A DNA stretch of 14,885 nucleotides, from positions 1 through 14,885 of the forward strand of contig DDKG01000304.1 in the NCBI GenBank assembly GCA_002339265.1. The letters are read 5' to 3'. The notes under the pieces are model-generated. The model made no database searches. It saw only the letters and a program-made list of their open reading frames with translations, and was not told the origin of the DNA. This stretch comes from Massilia sp. UBA2604. GTDB taxonomy: Bacteria > Pseudomonadota > Gammaproteobacteria > Burkholderiales > Burkholderiaceae_D. Of this stretch, positions 1 through 6,478 are shown in pieces. Position numbers and translations under genes: made by a program. Numbering within the stretch: position 1 is the stretch's first letter; each line of letters begins with the position of its first letter.

Positions 1-1383
1 GGCCTGGACGTGGCCGGCATCGACATCGTATGCGAGGACATCGGCCAGCCGCTGGCGGCGCAGCGCGGCGCCGTCATCGAAGTCAACGCGGCGCCCGGCA
101 TCCGCATGCACCAGTATCCAAGCGCGGGCGAGGCGCGCGACGCCGGCGAGGCGATCGTCGATGGGCTGATGGGCGCGACCGACGGCCGCATTCCCGTGAT
201 CGCCCTGACCGGCACCAACGGCAAGACCACCACCACCTTGCTGGTCGCGCACGCGGCGCGCATGGCGGGGCGGGTGACGGGCGTGACCACCACCGAGGGC
301 GTCTTCATCGACGGCAAGCAGGTGGTGAAGGGCGACTGCACCGGCTACTGGTCGGCGCGCACGGTGCTGCACGCGCCGGAAGTGGAGATCGCGGTGCTGG
401 AAACCGCGCGCGGCGGCATCCTCAAGCGCGGCCTGGCGTATGACCGCTGCGACGTGGCGGTAGTGCTGAACATCGCGGCCGACCACCTGGGCCTGGACGG
501 CGTCGACACGGTCGAGGACCTGGCGCAGGTGAAGGCGGTGGTGGCGCAATCGGCCTCGAAGGCGGTGGTGCTCAACGCCGAGGACGCGCTGTGCGTGCAG
601 ATGGCGCGCCGCGTGAAGCCGGGCGCCGAAATCCTGTTCTTCTCGATGGATGCCGAGAACCCGGTGCTGCTCAAGCACCTGGAGGACGGGGGTCGCGGCG
701 CCTACCTGCAGGATGGCGCGGTGGTGGTCGCCGATGGCAACATCCAGCAGGCGGTGATCAAGGTGGAAAGCATGCCGGTCGCCTTCGGCGGCCTGGCCCG
801 CTTCAACATCGCCAATGCGCTGGCCGCCGCTGCGGCCCTGATGGCATCCGACTTCAGCCACCTGCAGATCGCCGCCGGCCTGTCGACCTTCGTCTCCAAC
901 GGCCGCACCAACCCGCTGCGCACGAATATGTTCGACGTGCGCGGGGTCACGGTGATCGTCGACTATGCCCACAATCCTGCCGCCTACGCCGCCATGGCCG
1001 ACATGGCGCGCGGCATGCTGCCGGGCCAACTGGTCGGCATCGTCACCGCCCCTGGCGACCGCCGCGACAGCGACCTGCGCGAGGTAGGAAAAGTATGCGG
1101 CGCCCGCTTCGACGAGTTGGTGGTCTATGAATCGCAGAGCCGCGGTCGCGCGGTAGGCGAGGCGGTCGACCTGATCCTGTCCGGCGCCGAAGAAGCGGTA
1201 GGCCTGAGCGACACGCTGCACCGCGAGCTGGAGGTCGGCAACGCCATCCGCCTCGGCCTTAGCCTGTGCGAGCCGGGCGACGTCCTGGTCTTCGCCTGCG
1301 GCTCATCGCTGCAAGTCTTCGTCGACGCCATCCGCGCCACCGACCCCGAAAGCGCCGACCTGATCGCCGCCCAAACCACCTGA
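1..1383 (+). CDS. cphA: Cyanophycin synthetase, C-terminal half (5' end outside window)
   Basis: This is the last 460 residues of a cyanophycin synthetase, which adds Asp and then Arg to a growing multi-arginyl-poly-aspartate chain using two ATP per Asp-Arg unit. The reading frame is open from base 1, so the GTG at 10 is internal and not a start. Window residues 27-41 (EVNAAPGIRMHQYPS) are the end of the ATP-grasp domain. The Mur-ligase-like domain follows, with its P-loop TGTNGKTTT (lysine at window residue 75), the ETARGGILKRGLAYDRCDV block, and VDYAHNPAAY and GDRRDSD near the C-terminus. The stop is TGA at 1381-1383. It aligns along its whole visible length with the complete synthetase on the opposite strand, at roughly two thirds identity by eye, so the two are paralogues. 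The P-loop is intact, which argues against a CphA2-type enzyme with an inactive Mur-ligase domain. The N domain and the start lie outside the window. The family call is very secure. Confidence 0.95.
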   Translation, partial: GLDVAGIDIVCEDIGQPLAAQRGAVIEVNAAPGIRMHQYPSAGEARDAGEAIVDGLMGATDGRIPVIALTGTNGKTTTTLLVAHAARMAGRVTGVTTTEGVFIDGKQVVKGDCTGYWSARTVLHAPEVEIAVLETARGGILKRGLAYDRCDVAVVLNIAADHLGLDGVDTVEDLAQVKAVVAQSASKAVVLNAEDALCVQMARRVKPGAEILFFSMDAENPVLLKHLEDGGRGAYLQDGAVVVADGNIQQAVIKVESMPVAFGGLARFNIANALAAAAALMASDFSHLQIAAGLSTFVSNGRTNPLRTNMFDVRGVTVIVDYAHNPAAYAAMADMARGMLPGQLVGIVTAPGDRRDSDLREVGKVCGARFDELVVYESQSRGRAVGEAVDLILSGAEEAVGLSDTLHRELEVGNAIRLGLSLCEPGDVLVFACGSSLQVFVDAIRATDPESADLIAAQTT

Positions 1384-1393
1384 CCCACCCCCT

Positions 1394-1417
1394 CCCAGTG
1401 AGGGTCCCAGTGAGGGT
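1394..1417. repeat. 12-base tandem duplication
   Basis: CCCAGTGAGGGT occurs twice in direct succession (1394-1405 and 1406-1417), 10 bases after the stop of the + strand cphA. The second copy runs into a 17-base repeat core at 1413. It is probably a slippage duplication at the edge of the repeat cluster; no function is evident. Confidence 0.8.
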
Positions 1418-1429
1418 CAGAGTAAAATT
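1413..1429 (+). repeat. Degenerate solo copy of the intergenic 17-base core
   Basis: AGGGTCAGAGTAAAATT differs at three positions from the core AGGGTCAGAGTCGAATT that recurs through this gap. It is followed by an imperfect hairpin (GGGCAA at 1433-1438 pairing with TTGCCC at 1449-1454). It is the leftmost member of the repeat cluster. Confidence 0.6.
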
Positions 1430-1465
1430 GTTGGGCAATTTCCCAAATTTGCCCCGCAATTAAAC

Positions 1466-1570
1466 AGGGTCGGAGTCGAATTATTGGCCAATATCTCGGC
1501 GGACACCAAGGGTCGGAGTCGAATTAACGGCTCAGCCGTAAATGTTGTCAAACAATTCGACTCTGACCCT
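1466..1570. repeat. Composite palindromic repeat, copy A (105 bases)
   Basis: The unit contains three 17-base cores in a fixed layout. AGGGTCGGAGTCGAATT lies at 1466-1482 and again 43 bases later at 1509-1525. The inverted form AATTCGACTCTGACCCT lies at 1554-1570. Between the first two is the perfect palindrome ATTGGCCAAT (1483-1492); between the last two is a hairpin (ACGGCT/AGCCGT, 1527-1539). Copy B at 1752-1856 has the same length, spacing and order, with 14 differences over 105 bases by my count. The organisation resembles REP/BIME-type mobile intergenic repeats. No transposase is present here. Confidence 0.85.
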
Positions 1571-1698
1571 AATTATTTTCTTTGCTCGTCGTTCACTTCT
1601 CGCATGTAGTCGTCAGGCGCTCAGAGGAGTCCGATTTAGGACTTCCTCTTTCCTTAGCAATCGATATCCACCGGAAACTCGTAACCCTTGAATCCACC
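1571..1698. other. Spacer between repeat copies, no convincing gene
   Basis: This non-repetitive stretch has no ORF of useful length. It contains one imperfect hairpin (AGAGGAGTCC at 1623-1632 against GGACTTCCTCT at 1639-1649, one bulged base) followed by TTTCC. On the minus strand two short stop-terminated peptides look protein-like, one ending DDYMREVNDEQRK before a TAA at 1575-1573. They could be debris of a lost gene, but they are too short to support a pseudogene call. The spacer has lower GC than the flanking genes. Confidence 0.5.
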
Positions 1699-1715
1699 AG
1701 GGTCAGTGTCGAATT
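1699..1715 (+). repeat. Solo copy of the intergenic 17-base core
   Basis: AGGGTCAGTGTCGAATT differs by one base from the core found in composite copy B. It stands alone 53 bases before copy B and lacks the inverted partner. Confidence 0.75.
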
Positions 1716-1751
1716 ACCGAGCAATTGCCTAGAATAGCCTCGTAGCTAATT

Positions 1752-1856
1752 AGGGTCAGAGTCGAATTATTGGCCAATTTCTTGGCAGATAACTAGGGTC
1801 AGAGTCGATTTAACGGCTCATCAGCAAAAGTTGTCAAAGAATTCGACTCTGACCCT
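1752..1856. repeat. Composite palindromic repeat, copy B (105 bases)
   Basis: It has the same architecture as copy A. AGGGTCAGAGTCGAATT lies at 1752-1768, a near copy 43 bases on at 1795-1811, and the inverted core at 1840-1856. ATTGGCCAAT is again present at 1769-1778. The inner ACGGCT/AGCCGT hairpin of copy A is lost here. Both copies are followed by AATT. The outer cores of A and B also make the interval 1466-1856 an inverted-repeat-bounded block. It ends 11 bases before the terminator region of the minus-strand operon. Confidence 0.85.
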
Positions 1857-1866
1857 AATTGGAATG

Positions 1867-1890
1867 GAAAACGGCCCGTGAGGGCCGTTA
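1867..1890 (-). terminator. Rho-independent terminator of the cphA operon
   Basis: A perfect 8-base stem (AACGGCCC at 1870-1877, GGGCCGTT at 1882-1889) with a 4-base loop lies directly behind the minus-strand cphA stop codon (1895-1893). Read on the minus strand, the stem runs into TTTTCC. Position, GC-rich stem and short T run fit an intrinsic terminator. The T run is short, so its strength is uncertain. It would not terminate + strand transcripts efficiently, since a T run is lacking on that side. Confidence 0.75.
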
Positions 1891-1892
1891 GG

Positions 1893-4481
1893 TTAGGTGG
1901 TGGCAGCTTCGATGCGGCGGGCGAGGTCGGGGCGGGTGGGGCGCAGGGCTTCGGTCAGCTCGGAGATCGAGGAGCCGCAGCCGAAGACCAGGACGTCGCC
2001 GGGGCGGCACATCGACAGGCCCAGCCGGATCGCGCGGTGCACGTCCAGTTCCACTTGCAGCTGCTCGGCGTCGATCTTGCCCAGGCGGGCGCCGCGCGCA
2101 AGCAGGGTGGCTGTTTCGCCGGAGGGGCGGCCGCGGTTTTCGGTTTCGTAGATGACCAGTTCGTCGAAGCCGGCGGCGCAGGTGCGGCCGACGTCGACCA
2201 GGTCGGCGTCGCGGCGGTCGCCAGGGGCGGCGACCACGCCGACCAGGCGGCCCGGGGTCATCGCGCGCGCCATTTCGGCCAGGGCGGCGTAGGCCGCGCA
2301 GTTGTGGGCGTAGTCGACCACCACCGTCACGCCGTCCACGTCGAACAGGTTCGAACGCAGCGGATTGTGCTTGCTGTCCGAGACGAAGCCGCGCAGGCCG
2401 TCCGCGATCTCGTGGTTGGCGAAGCCGCAGGCGGTCAGGGCCGCCACCGCCGCCATCGCGTTGGCGATGTTGTAGCGCGCACGGCCGCCCAGCGAGGCCG
2501 GCATCTCGCGCACGTCCATCAGCGCTTCATGGCGCAGGCCGCTCGCGATCACGATCGTCGAATCCTGCAGGTAGACCGCGCGCCCACCGTGCTCCACATG
2601 GCGCAGCAGCACCGGGTCTTCGGCGTCCAGTGCGAAATAAATGATCTCGACGCCGTCGGCCAGCTCGGCCGCCATCTGCACGCAATACGTGTCTTCGGCA
2701 TTGAGCACCACCGCGCGCGAGGCGCGCTTGGCCACTACCGCTTTGACCTTCGCCAGGTCGTCGATGGTGTCGATGCCGTCCAGCCCAAGGTGGTCGGCCG
2801 AGACGTTCAGCACCACCGACACGTCGCAGCGGTCGTAGGCCAGGCCGCGCTTGAGGATGCCGCCGCGCGCCGTTTCCAGCACCGCGAAGTCGACGTCCGG
2901 CGCGCCCAGCACGCTGCGCGCCGAATGGTAGCCGGTGCAGTCGCCTTCATAGGCCAGCTGGCCGTTCAGGTAGACGCCGCTGGTGGTGGTCACGCCGGTG
3001 CGCAGGCCCGCCATGCGCACCGTGTGCTCGATCAAGAGGCTGGTGGTGGTCTTGCCATTGGTGCCGGTCACCGCCACCACTGGGATGCGCCCGTTGCAGC
3101 CGCCGAACAGCGCCTCAACGATGGCGTCGCCGGCGTCGCGCGGCGTGCCGCGGCTCGGGTACTGGTGCATGCGGATGCCCGGCGCCGCGTTGACTTCGAT
3201 GATGCCGCCGCGCTGGGCGCGCAGCGGCTGCGCGATGTCTTCGCAGATGATGTCGATGCCGGCCACGTCCAGGCCGATGGTGCGCGCGGCGCGGATGCAG
3301 ATATCGCGCGTTTCTTCCGGCAGCAGGTCGGTCACGTCTTCGGCGGTGCCGCCGGTCGACAGGTTGGCGTTGCCGCGCAGGTCGGCGCTCACGCCATCGT
3401 GCAGCACCGTGTCGAGGTCATACCCTTGCCGCGCCAGCGTCTCGTCGGCCAGCGCGTCGAGCGGAATTTTAGTGAGAATATTGGTGTGGCCATCGCCACG
3501 CGCCGGATTGCGGTTCTCGAGTTCGACCAGCTCACGGATGGTGGACTTGCCGTCGCCCGTCACGTGCGGCGGACGGCGCCACGAGGCTGCCGCGATCTTG
3601 CCGCCCGTGACCAGCACGCGGTAGTCGCGCCCGCGCAGGTATTCCTCAACGATCACGCGCCGCCCATGCTTGCGCGCGAACTCGAAGGCGCGCGCTACCG
3701 CGTCCGCGCCCACGCAATCGACGGTCACGCCCTTGCCCTGGTTCGCGTCCAGCGGCTTGATCGCCACCGGCCGGCCGAGACGGCGCGCAATGCGCTGGGC
3801 CGCTTCCACCGTGGTGACGACGTCGCCTTCGGGCACCGGCACGCCGGCCTGGTCCAGCAGCGCCTTGGTCAGCTGCTTGTCGCTGGCGATGCTCACCGCG
3901 ATCGAGTTGGTGGCGCCGGTGATGGTCGCCTGCAGCCGTTTCTGGCGGCTGCCCCAGCCCAGCTGGAACAGGTTCGCCGATTCGGTCAGGCGCAGGGCCG
4001 GGATGCCGCGCCGCAGGGCGGCGTTGACGACGGCGCCGGTGCTGGTGCCGATCGCGTGGTGCTCGGCGGTGTCGCGCAATTCGGCGACCGCCGCTTCGAG
4101 GTCGAAAGCCTGGTCGTGCGCCAGCGCCTCGAGCAGCGCGATCGCGGTGCGCAGCGCTTCCTCGGCCACCTGCTCGATCGCGTAACCGCACACCACGCGG
4201 CGGCGCTCTGGCTGGTTCAGGACCGGCAGGGTGGCGCTGTGCTCACCCGGGGCGCCGGCCAGGCGCTGCAACTCCATGACGACTGGTTCGAGCGCGTCGA
4301 CCAGCAGCGCATCGTCTGCCAGGCGCACCGCGGCTTCCGCCGGCAGCGCCGGCAGCAGCTCGAGCAGGCGCGCCGAAAAGCCGCGGCCCTTGGCGCCGAC
4401 ATTGTCCACCAGCGCCATCAGGCAGGGATTGGCGGCGTACAGATTGGGCCCGCGCAGCAGGCGTTTTTCCTTGATTCTCAT
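1893..4481 (-). CDS. cphA: Cyanophycin synthetase, complete second copy (CphA1'-like)
   Basis: This 862-residue protein, normal for the family, polymerises Asp and Arg into cyanophycin in the cytoplasm. The domains run in order. An N domain starts MRIKEKRLLRGPN. An ATP-grasp domain (about 190-455) has VAIKPLDANQGKG near 239-251 and EVNAAPGIRMHQYPS at 429-443. A Mur-ligase domain (about 465-862) has P-loop TGTNGKTT (Lys477) and VDYAHNCAAY near 722-731. I chose the ATG at 4481 because it gives the canonical RGPN N-terminus and overlaps the cyanophycinase stop as ATGA; the frame stays open further upstream only as a shadow of cphB. The oddity is in the N domain: where many CphA1 proteins have GHxxEH, this one has GYAIEQ (99-104), losing both histidines. 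From published work on a metallopeptidase-like primer-making site in that domain (recalled, not checked), I infer it is primer-dependent. It is the last gene of a three-gene operon. Confidence 0.95.
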   Translation of the reverse strand: MRIKEKRLLRGPNLYAANPCLMALVDNVGAKGRGFSARLLELLPALPAEAAVRLADDALLVDALEPVVMELQRLAGAPGEHSATLPVLNQPERRRVVCGYAIEQVAEEALRTAIALLEALAHDQAFDLEAAVAELRDTAEHHAIGTSTGAVVNAALRRGIPALRLTESANLFQLGWGSRQKRLQATITGATNSIAVSIASDKQLTKALLDQAGVPVPEGDVVTTVEAAQRIARRLGRPVAIKPLDANQGKGVTVDCVGADAVARAFEFARKHGRRVIVEEYLRGRDYRVLVTGGKIAAASWRRPPHVTGDGKSTIRELVELENRNPARGDGHTNILTKIPLDALADETLARQGYDLDTVLHDGVSADLRGNANLSTGGTAEDVTDLLPEETRDICIRAARTIGLDVAGIDIICEDIAQPLRAQRGGIIEVNAAPGIRMHQYPSRGTPRDAGDAIVEALFGGCNGRIPVVAVTGTNGKTTTSLLIEHTVRMAGLRTGVTTTSGVYLNGQLAYEGDCTGYHSARSVLGAPDVDFAVLETARGGILKRGLAYDRCDVSVVLNVSADHLGLDGIDTIDDLAKVKAVVAKRASRAVVLNAEDTYCVQMAAELADGVEIIYFALDAEDPVLLRHVEHGGRAVYLQDSTIVIASGLRHEALMDVREMPASLGGRARYNIANAMAAVAALTACGFANHEIADGLRGFVSDSKHNPLRSNLFDVDGVTVVVDYAHNCAAYAALAEMARAMTPGRLVGVVAAPGDRRDADLVDVGRTCAAGFDELVIYETENRGRPSGETATLLARGARLGKIDAEQLQVELDVHRAIRLGLSMCRPGDVLVFGCGSSISELTEALRPTRPDLARRIEAATT

Positions 4482-5356
4482 GACAGTGTGGTCCGTTTGG
4501 TGACATTTTCCAGGAAGTCCAGCAGCTGGGGCGGCACGCGCTTCCCAATCTGTTCTTCTCCATCGGGCAGCGAATACTTGCTCCCGGCCGGCAGCAGGTG
4601 CAGGCGCACGTCGATCAGCTCGGGCGTCGCGCGGTCCTTGATCTCGGCGACGTTGGTGCTCATCGAGCGGCCGTCGACCACGGTCACCGCGCCTTCGCCC
4701 ACTACTTCGATGCCGACCCCGCGCTCGATGATCAGCGCCGTGTCTTCGTCGATGCCGATCCCCTGCAGGTAGGGGTTCTGGGCCACGACCGACAACAGGC
4801 GCGACAGGCGCTGGCGTTCCGAGAAGTGCTGGTCGACCACCACGCGGTGCAGGAAGCCCAGGCCGGCGCCCAGGCTCACCGAGCCTTTCTCGGGCAGCAG
4901 GTCGACGCGGCCTTGCGCCAGCATATGGCCCGACATAGCCGAGGCCCCGGCGCTGGTGCCGCCGATGGTGGCGCCGCGCACCTTGAGGGCGTTGTGCATT
5001 TCGGCGTCCATGGCGGTGCCGCCGATCAGGGCCAGCAGGCGTTTCTGGTCGCCGCCGGTCATGAAGATGCCGTCCGCCTCGGCCACCTTGCGCACGAACT
5101 CTTCGCTGTTGGCGTCTTCGCGGCTGGTGATCTCGAGGTGGGCGCGTTCCTTCACGCCCAGCGTACCGAACACGCCGTCGTAGATCTTCCACATTTCGTC
5201 GGCGATCTGGCTGGCCGCCGTGATTACCACGATGCGCGCACTGGCGCCACCGGCGAGTTCGACGAAGCGCGACAGGATTTCCATATCGTGCTTGCGGTCT
5301 TCGCCGCCACCGATGATGACCAGGTGGCCGTTCTTCTGTTTCGCTTGTTCCGTCAT
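4478..5356 (-). CDS. cphB: Cyanophycinase (peptidase family S51)
   Basis: This 292-residue cytoplasmic exopeptidase cuts cyanophycin to beta-Asp-Arg dipeptides. No signal peptide is present, which fits an intracellular polymer. Visible motifs are GHLVIIGGGEDR (10-21), MTGGDQKRLL (99-108), the nucleophile elbow GGTSAGAS with Ser135, DQHFSERQR with His177, and GIDEDTAL with Glu204. Ser, His and Glu match the triad known for the cyanobacterial enzyme. The ATG at 5356 overlaps the isoaspartyl peptidase stop by ATGA, and its own TGA (4480-4478) overlaps the cphA start the same way, so all three are probably translationally coupled. Co-transcribing the degrading enzyme with a synthetase suggests turnover rather than simple storage, which is inference. 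Related S51 members (alpha-aspartyl dipeptidase PepE) are shorter and lack the C-terminal part, so cyanophycinase is the firm choice. Confidence 0.95.
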   Translation of the reverse strand: MTEQAKQKNGHLVIIGGGEDRKHDMEILSRFVELAGGASARIVVITAASQIADEMWKIYDGVFGTLGVKERAHLEITSREDANSEEFVRKVAEADGIFMTGGDQKRLLALIGGTAMDAEMHNALKVRGATIGGTSAGASAMSGHMLAQGRVDLLPEKGSVSLGAGLGFLHRVVVDQHFSERQRLSRLLSVVAQNPYLQGIGIDEDTALIIERGVGIEVVGEGAVTVVDGRSMSTNVAEIKDRATPELIDVRLHLLPAGSKYSLPDGEEQIGKRVPPQLLDFLENVTKRTTLS

Positions 5357-6264
5357 CGTTGCACCATTTTCGAGTAAGGCATGTCGCTGTTGCTGCAGGC
5401 GCCGGATTCGGTACGGCTGACGGCGATCAGCCCGACCTCGATCTCCGGCGCAAACAGGTCGATTCCGCGCTGCAGGGCCTGCGCGAGCGGCATGCCGTCG
5501 GCGATCCAGCCATAGACGGTTCGCGCCAGCAGGTGGCGCACGATGTGCTCGCCGATGCCGCTGGCGGCGACCGCGCCTTCCGGCCCGGCATAAAAGCCGC
5601 TGCCGATGATCGGCGTGTCGCCCACGCGCCCCAGCAGCGACGGCGCCGAACCGCCGGTGGAGCAGGCCACCGCGAAGTGGCCATCGGCGCCGCGCACCAC
5701 GGCGCCCACGGTGTCGCAGGCGACGCCGTCGGGCAGCTGCAGCGGGGTGTTGTAGTTCCAGAAGCGTTCGAACAGCTGGTTGTTCACGCCCGGCATGACC
5801 GGCACCGAGCCGGCCAGCTGCGTCATGATCTGGCGGTGTTCGGCGCGCTGGCGCTCCGACACCGGCGCGCTCTCCGGCATGCCGATCGCACGCGCGAAGC
5901 GCGCCGCGCCATCGCCGGCCAGCAGCCAGTGCGGCGTGTCGGCCACCGCGCGCGCCAGCTGCACCGGGTTCTTCACCGACTGCACGCAGGCGATTGCGCC
6001 CAGGCGGCCGCGGGTATCCATGATCGAGGCATCCATTTCGACGGTGGCGCCGTCCAGGCACAGCACCGAACCGCTGCCGGCATTGAAGCGGCCATCGTCT
6101 TCGAGGGTGGTTACCGCGACGACGGCGGCGTCCAGCGCGTCGCCGTTCACTTCCAGCTGCGCCAGGGCGCGGCGCGCCGCGAGAACGCAACCGTCTTCGT
6201 TCTCGCGCGACGCGCCGGCGCCACCGTGTACCACGACGGCGCCAGCTTGTTGGGACTTGCTCAT
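5353..6264 (-). CDS. iaaA: Isoaspartyl peptidase / L-asparaginase, Ntn-hydrolase type
   Basis: This 303-residue protein belongs to the plant-type asparaginase/isoaspartyl peptidase family, whose members self-cleave into alpha and beta subunits and hydrolyse beta-aspartyl dipeptides. It has the N-terminal VVVHGGAGA (10-18), RFNAGSGSVL (59-68), the autocleavage site CD/TVGAVV with Thr185 as the predicted nucleophile, STGG (202-205) and GRVGDTPIIGSGFYA (212-226). The start is ATG 6264, with AAAAGGA about 9 bases upstream; a TTG at 6273 would lie on top of that ribosome site. Its TGA overlaps the cphB ATG by ATGA. Placed first in the operon, it most likely splits the beta-Asp-Arg released by cyanophycinase into Asp and Arg. 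The family is certain; the Asp-Arg substrate is inferred from context. Other organisms use an unrelated metal-dependent isoaspartyl dipeptidase for this step. Confidence 0.92.
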   Translation of the reverse strand: MSKSQQAGAVVVHGGAGASRENEDGCVLAARRALAQLEVNGDALDAAVVAVTTLEDDGRFNAGSGSVLCLDGATVEMDASIMDTRGRLGAIACVQSVKNPVQLARAVADTPHWLLAGDGAARFARAIGMPESAPVSERQRAEHRQIMTQLAGSVPVMPGVNNQLFERFWNYNTPLQLPDGVACDTVGAVVRGADGHFAVACSTGGSAPSLLGRVGDTPIIGSGFYAGPEGAVAASGIGEHIVRHLLARTVYGWIADGMPLAQALQRGIDLFAPEIEVGLIAVSRTESGACSNSDMPYSKMVQR

Positions 6265-6478
6265 CTCGTCCAATCCTTTTGCATTATTGTTATGTCGATT
6301 GGCCGCGCATCAGTGTGTGCGGCCATAAGACATTATGCAAAAGCAACCGCCTGAGCCATATCGGTAGCGCCGCCGTGTGAATGTAAGAGGCCGCTTACAG
6401 GGGCTCGCAGCCGGGCTGAAGGGCATACACGCGGTGCCAATTCTGGTAACATACCGCCCCTTCGATATAAAGGTTCCT
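6265..6478. promoter_or_regulatory. Divergent control region, cyanophycin operon / yegD
   Basis: This 214-base gap must hold the promoter of the minus-strand iaaA-cphB-cphA operon and probably that of the + strand yegD gene. Two nested inverted repeats are visible near iaaA. CTTTTGCAT (6276-6284) pairs with ATGCAAAAG (6335-6343), and inside them TGGCCGC (6300-6306) pairs with GCGGCCA (6319-6325). I could not assign -35/-10 pairs with confidence on either strand. The inverted repeats could be an operator or a leader hairpin of the operon transcript. Confidence 0.45.

Noticed and set aside
10..1383. A complete 457-residue short cyanophycin synthetase or Mur-ligase starting at GTG 10
   Set aside because: The frame is open to base 1, and residues before it (GLDVAG) match the paralogue, so the gene is cut by the window edge rather than short.
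1878..4772. A 964-codon open frame on the + strand, antisense to the complete cphA and part of cphB
   Set aside because: It mirrors the codon pattern of the high-GC genes on the other strand, is rich in His, Gln, Arg and Ala without recognisable domains, and lies opposite two certain genes.
4482..5192. An N-terminal extension of the complete cphA of about 237 codons
   Set aside because: The extension is low-complexity Arg/Gly/Pro sequence out of frame with the real cphB gene. The family N-terminus (MRIKEKRLLRGPN) begins exactly at ATG 4481.
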